Shown here piece by piece: positions 16,755 through 26,961 of a stretch of DNA of 39,130 bases. Origin of the DNA: Gammaproteobacteria bacterium (GTDB lineage Bacteria; Pseudomonadota; Gammaproteobacteria; CAIRSR01); assembly GCA_963575655.1 (NCBI GenBank), contig CAUYTY010000185.1, positions 1 through 39,130 on the forward strand, in the 5' to 3' direction. Each line of letters starts with the position of its first letter. The stretch's first letter is position 1. The position numbers and the translations under genes are program-made. The notes under the pieces were generated by a model, which did not search any database, was not told where the DNA came from, and worked only from the letters and a program-made list of their open reading frames with translations.

Positions 16755-19280
16755 CTAGATCTCTTTCTTCAAGTCCATAATCGCGGTTACCGTTTCCTTG
16801 GCCGCCACGGAAAAATCTCTCTTCAATATCGAGATAGCTCCAGCCTTATCACCCATCTCGACTTTCTCCACCACCTTTCCAGCACAACGATGGAAATGCG
16901 CATGATTGGCAACTAGGTTGGCATAACGGCGAAGGGCTTTATACTTTTTGCCTTCTCCATAGATCCACTTGCCCAGCACACACAGATCGTCCTTGCAAAC
17001 CGTCGCGCTCTCAAGTTTTTCGGTAGTGGTGCCATCAATAAATTGGTTCAAACGCAGCTTCCATTTGATGTGTGCCGCAATGGCGTCATCAAAGTGCGAA
17101 GTTTTTGTTTTCTCAGCAGTAGTAGTAGCCTGGGCGGAAGATTTAATCGCACTTTTCCCCGAAGTATCGACCCTAAATACAGCAACCACGCTAGATAGAT
17201 TTCGTGCCTGGTCGCTTAGTGATTCGGCGGTAGCCGCTGCCTCCTCGACCAGGGCGGCATTCCGCTGCGTTACCTCGTCCATTTGTACAATGGCCTGATT
17301 CACCTGTTCGATACCGATGCTTTGTTCCGTCGAGGCCGCTGCGATCTCCGTAATGTTGTCGGTCAGTTTCTTGATGGATGTGACGATCTCCTCCATCGTC
17401 TGGGTTGCCTCGCTCACCAATTGAGCACCATTCTCCACTTTCTCTACCGAGTTGCCGATCAGGGTCTTGATCTCCTTGGCCGCCATCGCAGAACGCTGCG
17501 CTAAAGTACGCACCTCCGCCGCCACTACAGAGAAACCGCGCCCCTGCTCACCTGCCCGAGCTGCCTCAACTGCGGCATTCAAGGCAAGAATATTAGTCTG
17601 GAAAGCAATGCCATCGATTACTGAAATAATATCTACGATCTTGTGCGAAGAATCATTGATCGAATTAATAGTAGTAACTACTTGACCCACTACCTCACCA
17701 CCTTGACCAGCCACTTTGGCAGAATTAAGGCCAAGTTGATTGGCCTGTCGGGCATTCTCGGCGTTTTTCTTTACCGTAGCGGTCAACTCCTCCATGCTGG
17801 CGGCAATTTCCTGCAAGGAAGAGGCTTGTTCTTCGGTACGCTGTGACAGGTCCTGATTACCAATCGCAATTTCCTTGGCTGCGGTATCAGTGGCATCAAT
17901 TGTTTCCTTGATATCAACGACCAGTTTTCTTAAATTCTCTACAGTAGCATTAATAGCCCGTTTGGTCTGATCGAACAGGCCCGGGTAGTCTTTAGAAATA
18001 GTCTCGGTCAGGTCTCCATGTGCCAAGGCATCAGCAACCCGTATAATGTCGAGGAGACCTTTCTCGGTTACCTCGGAGAGTTGATTAAGTAATTCAGATA
18101 GAATCTTGATATAACCTTGCCTACCCCCCGGGTCAAGCCGAACACTAAAATCTCCCTGGCCTGCAGATAAAGCAATAAACTGAATATCATTGACAATTCC
18201 GTTAAGTGCATCAACTGTATGATTGACACCCTGCTTGGTTTCTCCGAACAGACCGGGATAATCTTTAGTGATACTTTGTGAAGAATCGCCGCTGGCTAAA
18301 GCCTGCACCACACGAATTACATCCTTGAGACCATTTTCGGTGGTAGTAGAGAGTTGATTGAGCAATTCCGACAGAGTCTTCGTATATCCAGACTTACCAT
18401 CCAGGCTTATTTTGACGCTAAAATCACCATGGTTGGCAGCAGCAGTAACAATACCCTCGATTTCGGTAACAATCTTACGCAGATTGTCCTGCATGAGTTT
18501 CATGAAACCAAGTAACTGTCCAATCTCATCGTGGCGAGCAATAACAATCGAGCTACTCAAGTCGCCGGCAGCAATGCGATTGGCAACATCAGCAGCGATC
18601 CGTAGCGATTGTGTAATGCCTCGAATCAAAAGGAAGCCGACACTAATTGCAACCAATAGACCAATGATAATGGACGCTATAACAATAGCACGGGTCGTTC
18701 TATAACTGGTTTCTTCCTTTTCAAACTCATCCCTTCCGGCGTCCAACTGAAGTTGCAACAACTTTTCCGCCAATTGCTTAGTAACTTCAAAGGTGGGACC
18801 AACGACTTTAATCAACTGTTCATTGCCAACCGCAAAATCACCCGCCAAGAACTTCTCACTGGTTCCTGTTAGTCCCTCTTTGACAAACTGTTTTCTCTTC
18901 TCTATATATTCCTCCGCCAGCTTACGCTCCTCCTCGGTAAGCTGCGATGCCATGTATTCCTTCCAGATTTCACTTATCCTTTGAATATTTTCCTTGACCT
19001 TGTCGGTGTGCATGGTAAGGGAGTGATTGTGGAGCTTACTTTCCGGAAGACGGGGGTCATGCATCGACGCTAAATGAAGCTGACGAACGTTTTCGGACAT
19101 TAAATTATTGATAATACTCAGTTGAGTAGAGGGAATTAGGCGATCTTCATAAAGACTTTTCAACCCAAGATTGGTATTACTCATACCATGGAGACCGAGA
19201 AAACCGATAAAAACCAGTAACACAGAGAGCAAGCCAATAATGAGAATAAGCCGGGATTGGATAGTCGCATTACTGAACAT
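16755..19280 (-). CDS. Methyl-accepting chemotaxis protein, 4HB + poly-HAMP + CZB
   Basis: 841 aa inner-membrane chemoreceptor. Order: membrane helix (about 8-28), four-helix-bundle periplasmic sensor (about 40-180), second membrane helix (about 188-210), HAMP (about 212-265), two tandem ~90-residue HAMP-like repeats (about 283-372 and 373-460, each starting GDFSV and ending around a KDYPGLF segment), then a signalling hairpin with the canonical tip [20 protein letters not shown] (about 560-585). A C-terminal CZB zinc-binding domain (about 730-833) has the pattern H-x3-W, C-x-LGKW, and H-x2-FH. CZB domains bind zinc through His3Cys and can sense zinc or HOCl. ATG 19280 is preferred because AGAGGA lies just upstream. 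Confidence 0.93.
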   Translation of the reverse strand: MFSNATIQSRLILIIGLLSVLLVFIGFLGLHGMSNTNLGLKSLYEDRLIPSTQLSIINNLMSENVRQLHLASMHDPRLPESKLHNHSLTMHTDKVKENIQRISEIWKEYMASQLTEEERKLAEEYIEKRKQFVKEGLTGTSEKFLAGDFAVGNEQLIKVVGPTFEVTKQLAEKLLQLQLDAGRDEFEKEETSYRTTRAIVIASIIIGLLVAISVGFLLIRGITQSLRIAADVANRIAAGDLSSSIVIARHDEIGQLLGFMKLMQDNLRKIVTEIEGIVTAAANHGDFSVKISLDGKSGYTKTLSELLNQLSTTTENGLKDVIRVVQALASGDSSQSITKDYPGLFGETKQGVNHTVDALNGIVNDIQFIALSAGQGDFSVRLDPGGRQGYIKILSELLNQLSEVTEKGLLDIIRVADALAHGDLTETISKDYPGLFDQTKRAINATVENLRKLVVDIKETIDATDTAAKEIAIGNQDLSQRTEEQASSLQEIAASMEELTATVKKNAENARQANQLGLNSAKVAGQGGEVVGQVVTTINSINDSSHKIVDIISVIDGIAFQTNILALNAAVEAARAGEQGRGFSVVAAEVRTLAQRSAMAAKEIKTLIGNSVEKVENGAQLVSEATQTMEEIVTSIKKLTDNITEIAAASTEQSIGIEQVNQAIVQMDEVTQRNAALVEEAAATAESLSDQARNLSSVVAVFRVDTSGKSAIKSSAQATTTAEKTKTSHFDDAIAAHIKWKLRLNQFIDGTTTEKLESATVCKDDLCVLGKWIYGEGKKYKALRRYANLVANHAHFHRCAGKVVEKVEMGDKAGAISILKRDFSVAAKETVTAIMDLKKEI

Positions 19281-19329
19281 AGTTTTCCTCTTCCTCAATT
19301 AAGTTAGGTATAAAATCGAGCCTTCTCAT

Positions 19330-21858
19330 TTACTGAAAGCAGGATGGTCCTCGTTTCTCGATAGAGACAGTAGTTCCGCGCTGCGGAATTTGCAGTGGAG
19401 TCACATTCCATATTCTTTCGGCATACTCTCGTACCGCACGATCACTCGAAAAGGAACCCATCGCAGCAATATTTAGAATGGCGTGTTGGGTCCAGGTTTC
19501 TGAATCGTGGTAGGCGGCCTCTACTCGGGCCTGACAAGCCGCATAAGCGGCATAATCGGCTAGCACTAAGTAGGGATCTCCGCCGACGGTGAGTCGTTCT
19601 ACCAGCGGACGAAAACGGTCAGGGTCGGTCACGTTAAAATAACCTTCGCCAATCATCTCCAACACCAGCCGTAGCTCACCCACATAAAATTGCCAAGGAT
19701 CGTAACCATCGCGGCGTAGGCGAAAAACTTCTGTCGCACTCAGACCAAAGAGAAAGAAGTGATCGGCACCGACTGCGTTGCGGATCTCAATATTGGCGCC
19801 ATCGAGGGTACCAATGGTCAGTGCCCCGTTAAGGGCAAGTTTCATATTGCCCGTGCCCGAGGCCTCATGACCGGCCGTGCTAATCTGCTCGGAAAGTTCC
19901 GCCGCAGGGACAATCTGCTCGGCAAGGGTCACATTGTAATTGGGAAGAAATACCACGCGCAGCCGCCCTTCCACCAAGGGGTCATGGTTAATCACATCGG
20001 CCACGCTATTGATTAAATGTACGATGAGTTTGGCCAGATGATAACTGGGGGCTGCCTTTCCCGCGAAGATAATGGTACGTGGCACCATCGCCATGCCCGG
20101 ATTTTCCCGTAGACGCCGATATTGCGCCACCACGTAGAGAATATTGAGCAACTGGCGTTTATATTCGTGGATACGTTTGATCTGAACATCAAACAAGGAG
20201 GCGGGGTCTACGATAATTCCCACTTGGCGTTGAATGAAGGCGGCCAAGGTCTTCTTATTGGCATGCTTGACATTTCTAACTTCTTCCCCAAACCCCGCAT
20301 CCGCTGCCCAAGGACGAAGTTCGGTCAGAAGATCTAGATCCGTCGCCCAACACTTCCCCAACACTTCCCCAATTAAAGCAGCAAGGCCGGGATTAGCCAG
20401 CAATAGCCAACGACGTGGGGTGATACCGTTGGTAATATTAAGAAAACGCTCTGGATAGATGCGATGAAAATCAGCGAAAATGGTTGTTTGCATCAATTCG
20501 CTGTGGAGAGCAGCCACGCCGTTAATATGATGGCTACCCACACAAGCAAGATGCGCCATCCGTAAGCGTCGATCATTATGTTCGTCGATTAGGGAGATCC
20601 GAGCAAGCAACGCTGCATCTCCGGGACAATGGTACGCTGCTTCCTGCAACAACTCATAATTGATTCGGTAAATGATCTGTAAATGACGCGGCAATAGAGT
20701 TTCGAAGATCACCACCGACCAAGTTTCCAGGGCCTCTGGTAGCAGGGTATGGTTGGTATAACTAAAACAGCGCCGCGTAATGTTCCAGGCATGGTCCCAA
20801 GATAGGTGGTAGTGATCTACCAGGAGACGCATCAATTCGGCCACCGCAATCGCGGGATGAGTATCGTTGAGTTGGATCGCAGCACGTTCCGGGAGCAGAT
20901 CGAAATCGGTATGGCGTTGTAGATAGGTATTGATGATATCTTGCAGCGAGGCAGAGACAAAGAAATACTGCTGACGCAGTCGCAATTCTCGACCTACGTC
21001 AGTGGTATCGGAGGGATAGAGGACACGGGAAATATTCTCGGTGGCATTCTTTTCCTCTACGGCTCGGATATAGTCGCCACGATTAAAGTAATCGAGGTCA
21101 AAATCGCGGGAGGCCTTGGCCGACCAAAGCCGTAGCGAACTCACCTTGGGAACACAAAAACCCGGAATCGGAATATCGTAGGCCATCGCCATAACATCGT
21201 GGGTATCTACCCACAGGCTGCGCAGAACATCACCCTCCTCGCGCACCTCCAATACCTTACCCCCAAAACGTACCGTATACAAAACCTCAGGGCGCGGAAA
21301 TTCCCAGGGATTCCCGTAGCGTAACCAATTGTCCGGGCGCTCCACCTGGGCACCAGTTGCGTCAATACGTTGAGAAAAAATCCCGTATTCGTAACGGATC
21401 CCGTAGCCACACCCAGGGAGATTCAAGGTCGCCATGGAGTCTAAGAAACAAGCGGCCAGCCGTCCCAGACCACCATTGCCAAGACCGGCCTCGTATTCCA
21501 TATCCAAGACCTCATCGAGTGACATTCCTATTTCACCAAGAACATCCCGAACGACCCCCAAGACTCCGAGATTAATAAGTCCGTTGGTCAAAGAACGACC
21601 GATTAGAAATTCCAAAGAGAGGTAATATACCCGTTTTGCATCGGTTTCCTCGTGGATTCGTTGACTATCCATCCAGCGATCGGTTAATCGGTCACGAACG
21701 GTATAAGCGAGCGTAATAAACCAGTCACGCACGGTCGCGGCGGTCTGCTCTTTGGCTAAAGAATAGGTCAGACGTAGCGCCAGTGAGCGACGCAGAGAGA
21801 CAGGGTCCAATCCCAGATATTCGGCTTGGAAGAGGCGGGTTTCGGCACGGCTAACCAT
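19330..21858 (-). CDS. glgP: Glycogen/starch phosphorylase
   Basis: 842 aa, full length. It releases glucose-1-phosphate from glycogen by phosphorolysis with PLP as cofactor. It shows the N-terminal YYLSLEFLIGRSL, GLGNGGLGRLAACFLDS, RYEYGIF, and the PLP-lysine signature EASGTGNMKLALNGALTIGT at about 670-690, with DGANIEI following. The C-terminus ends in GTTVSIEKRGP. No clear ribosome site precedes ATG 21858, and a 10-base tandem repeat (TGGTTAGCTA) covers the start. The chemoreceptor starts 49 bases downstream on the same strand. Confidence 0.96.
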   Translation of the reverse strand: MVSRAETRLFQAEYLGLDPVSLRRSLALRLTYSLAKEQTAATVRDWFITLAYTVRDRLTDRWMDSQRIHEETDAKRVYYLSLEFLIGRSLTNGLINLGVLGVVRDVLGEIGMSLDEVLDMEYEAGLGNGGLGRLAACFLDSMATLNLPGCGYGIRYEYGIFSQRIDATGAQVERPDNWLRYGNPWEFPRPEVLYTVRFGGKVLEVREEGDVLRSLWVDTHDVMAMAYDIPIPGFCVPKVSSLRLWSAKASRDFDLDYFNRGDYIRAVEEKNATENISRVLYPSDTTDVGRELRLRQQYFFVSASLQDIINTYLQRHTDFDLLPERAAIQLNDTHPAIAVAELMRLLVDHYHLSWDHAWNITRRCFSYTNHTLLPEALETWSVVIFETLLPRHLQIIYRINYELLQEAAYHCPGDAALLARISLIDEHNDRRLRMAHLACVGSHHINGVAALHSELMQTTIFADFHRIYPERFLNITNGITPRRWLLLANPGLAALIGEVLGKCWATDLDLLTELRPWAADAGFGEEVRNVKHANKKTLAAFIQRQVGIIVDPASLFDVQIKRIHEYKRQLLNILYVVAQYRRLRENPGMAMVPRTIIFAGKAAPSYHLAKLIVHLINSVADVINHDPLVEGRLRVVFLPNYNVTLAEQIVPAAELSEQISTAGHEASGTGNMKLALNGALTIGTLDGANIEIRNAVGADHFFLFGLSATEVFRLRRDGYDPWQFYVGELRLVLEMIGEGYFNVTDPDRFRPLVERLTVGGDPYLVLADYAAYAACQARVEAAYHDSETWTQHAILNIAAMGSFSSDRAVREYAERIWNVTPLQIPQRGTTVSIEKRGPSCFQ

Positions 21859-21948
21859 AGCTAACCATATCAGAGTTAAAAAATCCAGGTAACCGCTTCC
21901 CCCACTCGTTAAGAGGAGAGGAAAACAATTACAACTTTGATTATATAT

Positions 21949-22041
21949 TACCCCAAGTTGCTACCTATGCGCTGAGAAACGGAAAAGCCCCTCTCCCGGA
22001 GGGAGAGGGGAGAAAAACACGCCAGGTAGAAACTTAAGTTA
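21949..22041. repeat. MITE-like repeat, family B copy 3
   Basis: Starts TACCCCAAGTTGCTACCTA and ends with the partly decayed complement GGTAGAAACTTAAGTTA. The middle is the CCCCTCTCCC/GGGAGAGGGG hairpin. 93 bp, between glgP and the parvulin gene. Confidence 0.75.
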
Positions 22042-22084
22042 CATAAATTTACGCTATCTCGGATAGGTCACAGCTTAAGTTAAA

Positions 22085-22894
22085 CTATCCCTTAACCTCC
22101 ACCTTGGCCTGCTCCCGTAAATGCTGGATGTATTCCTGAAGCTTGGTTCTCTGGACGACCATTTTGATCCGGTCTTTGATGCTATCAAAGGCGGGGGGAG
22201 GCGTTTCCCGAGTATCCTCATGAAGGATCACGTGCCAACCAAATTCAGTATGAACCGGTTGGGCAGTATATTTTCCTTTGGGCAGGACCGCGATCGCATC
22301 AGAGAATGGTTTGACCATCTGATTGCCATTAAACCAACCTAGATCGCCACCCTCAGTAGCATTATCTTTTGACTTTTCCTTGGCAATTTTAACGAAGTCA
22401 CCACCCGCATTAAGCTCCACAATAATGGCCTTGGCCTCTTCTTCGGTAGGAACCAGGATATGGCGTGCTTTATATTCAATGACGGCCATGTCCTTGAGGT
22501 GCTCGGTGTAAAACTTTTGCAGCTCTTCCTCACTGGATGGCATATTGTCGGCAGCGGCCTTTAATTCAGCAGCGACCAACAAATTTTCCCGCAAGGTGAC
22601 AATCTCGGCAGCTATCTCTGGCTGTTTGTCAAGACCGCGTTTCAATGCGTCTTGGAGAACGACCTCACGTTTTACCAATTCCTCGATAACCATCTTGCGG
22701 TCTCGATTGGAACCTGCGGGACGGGTGGCGAGGTAGCGATCATAAGAAGCCTGAGTAATGATGGTTCCATTAACAGTAGCGATGACCGCATCCGCCGCCT
22801 GCGGGACGTCGTCGGCAACGGCTAGAGAGATTCCCATCATCAGGTTTGCACCCACGAGTGCAGCACCAAGAAATACTCTTTGATTAATACGCAT
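22085..22894 (-). CDS. Periplasmic parvulin-type peptidyl-prolyl isomerase
   Basis: 269 aa. Signal peptide (residues 1-27, MRINQRVFLGAALVGANLM... cut near VADD), a SurA-like N-terminal helical region, then a rotamase domain at about 135-235. That domain has YKARHILVPTEEEAKAII, SKDNATEGGDLGWF and HTEFGWHVILHEDTR. It is a chaperone/isomerase for exported proteins, similar to PrsA/SurA/NifM-type foldases. The start at 22894 is chosen because the signal peptide begins there and GGAAGA precedes it; the longer frame from 22954 adds an unlikely cytoplasmic leader. Confidence 0.9.
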   Translation of the reverse strand: MRINQRVFLGAALVGANLMMGISLAVADDVPQAADAVIATVNGTIITQASYDRYLATRPAGSNRDRKMVIEELVKREVVLQDALKRGLDKQPEIAAEIVTLRENLLVAAELKAAADNMPSSEEELQKFYTEHLKDMAVIEYKARHILVPTEEEAKAIIVELNAGGDFVKIAKEKSKDNATEGGDLGWFNGNQMVKPFSDAIAVLPKGKYTAQPVHTEFGWHVILHEDTRETPPPAFDSIKDRIKMVVQRTKLQEYIQHLREQAKVEVKG

Positions 22895-23086
22895 AGGATA
22901 TTCTTCCAGTTCAGAATAACGATGGGCAATCTGCCCGAAGGGTAACGGAGGCAATTATAAGGATGCCATCAAAGGTGGGTAACAAAAAACGCAATCAAAA
23001 TTCCTCCTAATACTGATCAAGAGAGAATCCTTTCCTACTTTGATTACGTTGATTGATTAGGTCTTTTGACGGTATCCTAAAACTGT

Positions 23087-23383
23087 TTACGGCAAGACCT
23101 TGCGAAAGGGTTTGACCACTACCCGCGCATAGATACCGGCCTCTGCGTAGGGGTCAGTAGCAGCCCAGGTGTTGGCGGCTTCCAGCGAAGGGAATTCAGC
23201 GACCACCAGGCTACCGGTGAAACCAGCGGTACCTGGATCTGCGGCGTCGATGGCCGGATGAGGACCGGCCAGGATGAGACGACCTTGGTCGCGAAGCGCC
23301 TGGAGACGCGCCAAGTGGGCAGGACGGATATTGCGTCGTACCTCCAGGGTGTCGGGGGCGTCTTCGGAGATGATGGCGTAGAG
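23087..23383 (-). CDS. YciI-like protein
   Basis: 98 aa dimeric alpha/beta-barrel protein. It begins [13 protein letters not shown] and has [22 protein letters not shown] (the family's conserved R-x2-H-x3-L...G-x-L-x2-AGP pattern) and a final [17 protein letters not shown] segment. The family has a catalytic-looking His-Asp pair but its reaction is mostly unknown. The start at 23383 is set by homology; longer frames from 23503 are unlikely. It is divergently placed with the AAA ATPase at 23609. Confidence 0.85.
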   Translation of the reverse strand, partial: LYAIISEDAPDTLEVRRNIRPAHLARLQALRDQGRLILAGPHPAIDAADPGTAGFTGSLVVAEFPSLEAANTWAATDPYAEAGIYARVVVKPFRKVLP

Positions 23384-23608
23384 CATGGTTTGGGTCGGCC
23401 TGGATGAGTCAACCGGCAGGAATGGCTCGATGGAGGGAGCACGATGGTCGGGGCGCACTGTAACACGTACCCAACGCCAGGTCCTATGGCGTGAGTCAGC
23501 CACCCTTGCAGCCTACCAACCAAGCTGGGACACTTCGCTACGGGTACGGTCTCGGTGATTCAAGGTCAACCGTCCCACTTTAAGGCACGTGGAGGGCCGC
23601 GTTTTCAG

Positions 23609-24709
23609 ATGAAGGTTACCGCCATCACTTTGTGCAATGTGAAACAGTTTGATCGACTGGAAATCCCCGTAAGAAATCGAATAAACGAGGCAGAGGTCGA
23701 TAGATTCTTATTACTAGGTGATACCGGCGCAGGAAAGACCACGATCCTTCAGGCGGTGGCCCTCTGCCTTTCTCTGGCGTCGGGTCGCACCCGAGATGTT
23801 GATCATTTCGATTGGACCCACTGGCTGCCAGGCCGTTATGAGCGCAAGGCAATACCGATAGTGGAATTGGATATAGAATTTACATCGGAAGAGATTGATG
23901 CAACCCGTGAAGTAGCGGAACGCTGGTATCATGCGGGCCTCAGTGGAGGAGAAAGTCGTGGCTATGTAAAACCGGGTGAGGCACATCAAGTACGCCTGCG
24001 TTTGGAAGGTCGCCGCTATTCTGCAGATTCGCAGGAGGCGCTCTACCAATTCCGTGGCCGCCGTTACGCAGAACAATTGTTACGTACCGATCCGACTGCG
24101 CGGAACTTCTTTGATCGCCTGCCTGGAGTCTTCTGGTTTGATCAGTTCCGAAATCTCGCCAATCAATCACCGGATATTGACGAGGGCAAGACCACAGAAT
24201 CAAACGGGAGGGGTTCCTATCCGGTTGGAATATCTCGCCTGCGCGAGCACCTCAACCGTTGGCAGTTGGCACGCATTACCCGAGGACCTTTCCGTCGAGA
24301 CTATCTGCTGGAGCTAGAAGGTCTCTATCAGACGATGTTTCCGGGCCATTCTTTTGGTGTCCCCGAGCCAATTGCCCGTCAGGGGGTATCGATCCCGTCT
24401 AATTATTACTTTATCCTCTCCGACGGCAGACACAGCTACGATATTGAAGAGATGTCAGCAGGAGAACAGTCCATCTTCCCCATGCTTTATGCGTTGGTAC
24501 GCCTTCAGATTCGTAGTTCTGTAGTGTTGATTGACGATATCGATATCAATCTTCATCCAACCCTAGCCCAGCGCTTTGTTGCGGCGTTGCCATCCATGGC
24601 GCGGAATTGCCAATTCATTTATACATCCCACAACGCTATAATCACCGATGTTACTGGTCCCGATCAGGTCTTCCAATTGCCGAGGAAGGATGATCTGTAC
24701 CTGTACTAA
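23609..24709 (+). CDS. AAA/ABC-type ATPase (RecF/SMC-like)
   Basis: 366 aa soluble ATPase. Walker A GDTGAGKTT at 37-45, a long inserted region (about 60-260), signature MSAGEQS (about 282), Walker B VVLIDDIDINLHP (about 305-317) and H-loop TSHNAII (about 340). This is the AAA_21/AAA_15 layout, related to OLD nuclease ATPases and RecF. No TOPRIM nuclease domain follows, so any effector partner is missing. The stop codon TAA is made by the target TA plus the first base of the IS630 at 24709. Without the insertion the codon would be TAG, so the protein is unchanged. Function unknown; defence or DNA repair is possible but unproven. Confidence 0.8.
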   Translation: MKVTAITLCNVKQFDRLEIPVRNRINEAEVDRFLLLGDTGAGKTTILQAVALCLSLASGRTRDVDHFDWTHWLPGRYERKAIPIVELDIEFTSEEIDATREVAERWYHAGLSGGESRGYVKPGEAHQVRLRLEGRRYSADSQEALYQFRGRRYAEQLLRTDPTARNFFDRLPGVFWFDQFRNLANQSPDIDEGKTTESNGRGSYPVGISRLREHLNRWQLARITRGPFRRDYLLELEGLYQTMFPGHSFGVPEPIARQGVSIPSNYYFILSDGRHSYDIEEMSAGEQSIFPMLYALVRLQIRSSVVLIDDIDINLHPTLAQRFVAALPSMARNCQFIYTSHNAIITDVTGPDQVFQLPRKDDLYLY

Positions 24710-25846
24710 CCTGCGCGTTGGTTAGGGGACAAGCAAGTAAAAATAATCTATTATTAGTCCAACCAAAAAATAAGACATGAAATTGCTAAAATTATGAAAA
24801 ATTCTGATGGACGTTCTCTCGATCACTCTACCCTTGAGTATATAAGGCTTCAAGCAGTAAAAGCTGTACGTAAAGGAATGTCTCCTAGGGAGGTGGGCGA
24901 GATTTTCGGTATGCACCGATCGAAGGTGTACGAATGGGTGAAGAAGGCAAAAGAGATGGGTCTAGCTACGTTAAATGCGAAACCTGTCCCTGGAAGAAAA
25001 TCCTTCATCAATGAACAGCAAGAAGGAATACTCGTATTCTGGCTGTGCGCATTTACCCCATTGGATTTTGAATTCTCGACAGTCTTATGGACAACTGAAA
25101 TGATAAAGACATTAATAGAGAGGAAATTTTCTATTTACATGAGTCGTTCCGCGGTGGGCCGTTTTTTGCGCCGCATTAATTTAACTCCACAACGGCCAGT
25201 ATATCGTGCGATAGAGAGGGACCAATTTTCAGTAGATAATTGGATTAACAAAGAGTTTCCTAGAATCAAAGAGTTGGCAAGTAATGAGGGTGCTATAATC
25301 TATTTTCTTGATGAGGCTGGGGCGCGCACCGATTATCACGCGGGTACAACTTGGGGGCTAGAAGGTTTAACTCCCATAATTCCCTCCACTGGTGGACGTT
25401 ATCGCATAAATATGATCGCTGCGATAACTTCTGAAGGAAAGATGCATTTCCAAATAGGTCCCTCATCGCTCAATGGTGGTGCGTTTGTTGAATATCTAAA
25501 AATTTTGGCTCAAGAGAATTCATGCCCCATCTATATTGTAACAGACGGGTATTCTGCCCATCATGCAAAAGTAGTTAAGGAATATCTGGAGACGACAAAT
25601 GGAAAGGTTAAAATATTCTTTCTTCCCACCTATTCTCCACACCTTAATCCTGTCGAGCTAGTATGGAGCAATATTAAGACACAAGGAATTGCGCGTCACC
25701 TTATTCGTAATGTGGAGGAGTTAAAAAATAAAGCTACTCAACTTTTAGAGGATTTAAAAAAATCGCCAGAGAAAGTCAGAGAACTTTTTAAAGAAGAATC
25801 CGTCCAATATGCTATTTAGCTGGAGTCCCCTAACCAACGCGCAGGT
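24709..25846 (+). mobile_element. Complete IS630-family element, copy 1 (1138 bp)
   Basis: Perfect 22-bp terminal inverted repeats starting ACCTGCGCGTTGGTTAGG (24709-24730, complement at 25825-25846), flanked on both sides by the TA target duplication (24707-24708, 25847-25848). It contains one intact transposase. The first 47 bp are identical to the copy that begins at 39084. Confidence 0.95.
24794..25819 (+). CDS. IS630-family transposase
   Basis: 341 aa. An N-terminal helix-turn-helix (AVRKGMSPREVGEIFGMHRSKVYEW, about 20-45) is followed by a second winged helix and a DDE catalytic domain: FLDEAG (Asp about 172), VTDGYSAHH (Asp about 250) and SPHLNPVELVW (Glu about 287). These are the classic IS630/Tc1-mariner features and agree with the TA target site. 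It looks intact and, given the identical second copy, probably active recently. Confidence 0.95.
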   Translation: MKNSDGRSLDHSTLEYIRLQAVKAVRKGMSPREVGEIFGMHRSKVYEWVKKAKEMGLATLNAKPVPGRKSFINEQQEGILVFWLCAFTPLDFEFSTVLWTTEMIKTLIERKFSIYMSRSAVGRFLRRINLTPQRPVYRAIERDQFSVDNWINKEFPRIKELASNEGAIIYFLDEAGARTDYHAGTTWGLEGLTPIIPSTGGRYRINMIAAITSEGKMHFQIGPSSLNGGAFVEYLKILAQENSCPIYIVTDGYSAHHAKVVKEYLETTNGKVKIFFLPTYSPHLNPVELVWSNIKTQGIARHLIRNVEELKNKATQLLEDLKKSPEKVRELFKEESVQYAI

Positions 25847-25917
25847 TAGTAGTCTCTGATAAGCTGCGGCGGTCATAAAAATACTTGGTTGTCTCTTTCA
25901 CCTCCTTGAGAATCCCG

Positions 25918-26961
25918 ATGGTAGTTACCCCAATTGCTCGTATTGCCCTTTTCTTGCTTCTTTCGGCCTGCGCCGTTCATCAAGCGAGGGCCGCTCAAGA
26001 TTTTGATACTTGGTTGACTGGTTTACAGGCAGAGGCTCGAGGGCAAGGAATTTCCGAGATCATATTAGAGGATGCCTTTTCAGGCGTTGCCCCGATCGCA
26101 CGCGTCATTGAACTGGACCGCCACCAACCCGAAACGACCATGACGTTTGCACAATATCTGAAAAATATCCTACCAAACTCCAGAATCGTCCAAGCACGAC
26201 GCCATTATCGTGAAAATCGCGAATTATTGGAGAATATTGGAGAACGCTACGAGGTCCAGCCCAATTTTATCGTGGCGTTTTGGGCAATAGAAAGTGACTT
26301 CGGCCGCAACCAGGGTGGGTTTTCAGTAATTGCTGCCCTAACTACACTTGCCTATGATGGACGGCGCTCAGACTATTTTCGTGGTGAGTTGTTAGATGCC
26401 TTGCATATCCTACAACGAGGTGATGTGAAGCCTTCACGCATGATCGGGTCATGGGCGGGCGCAATGGGCCAAGCCCAATTCATGCCCTCGGTATTTCTGA
26501 AATACGGTATAGACTATGACGGTAATGGTCGCCGCGATATTTGGAGTAGTCGTGCCGATGTTCTGGCCTCTGCGGCCAATTATCTGCACAACGTCGGCTG
26601 GCATAACGACGAGAACTGGGGGGCGGAGGTTCGCCTACCCACCGGTTTCGATTCTGGGCGGATGGGACTGGACCACCCCCAAACTCTGGAGGAGTGGAAC
26701 GAGCTTGGGATTCGTTATGCGGATGGGCGACCGTTGGCGGGTAATCTCACTGCCTCTATCCTTCAGCCCGGCGGCCCTGGTAATCGAGTCTTTGCGGTCT
26801 ATCCCAATTATCATGTGATCCGAGTCTGGAATCGTTCTAATTATTTCGCCACCACCGTGGGATTACTGGCGGATGCCATCGTTGCCCCACAACAACCGCC
26901 ATCATCACAACCATCCGCCAAACCAGTTAGACACCTCCAAAAGAAGAAAAACAGAAAATAA
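25918..26961 (+). CDS. mltB: Membrane-bound lytic transglycosylase B-like lipoprotein
   Basis: 347 aa. The signal sequence ends in LLSAC, a lipobox, so it is an outer-membrane lipoprotein. The SLT_2 (GH103) domain carries the catalytic Glu in FWAIESDFGRNQGGF, WAGAMGQAQFMPS, and DYDGNGRRDIW with SRADVLASAANYL. A Pro/Ser-rich basic tail (QQPPSSQPSAK...KKKNRK) follows the catalytic domain. It cuts peptidoglycan glycan strands. ATG 25918 is preferred over TTG 25885 because the signal peptide starts there. Confidence 0.92.
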   Translation: MVVTPIARIALFLLLSACAVHQARAAQDFDTWLTGLQAEARGQGISEIILEDAFSGVAPIARVIELDRHQPETTMTFAQYLKNILPNSRIVQARRHYRENRELLENIGERYEVQPNFIVAFWAIESDFGRNQGGFSVIAALTTLAYDGRRSDYFRGELLDALHILQRGDVKPSRMIGSWAGAMGQAQFMPSVFLKYGIDYDGNGRRDIWSSRADVLASAANYLHNVGWHNDENWGAEVRLPTGFDSGRMGLDHPQTLEEWNELGIRYADGRPLAGNLTASILQPGGPGNRVFAVYPNYHVIRVWNRSNYFATTVGLLADAIVAPQQPPSSQPSAKPVRHLQKKKNRK

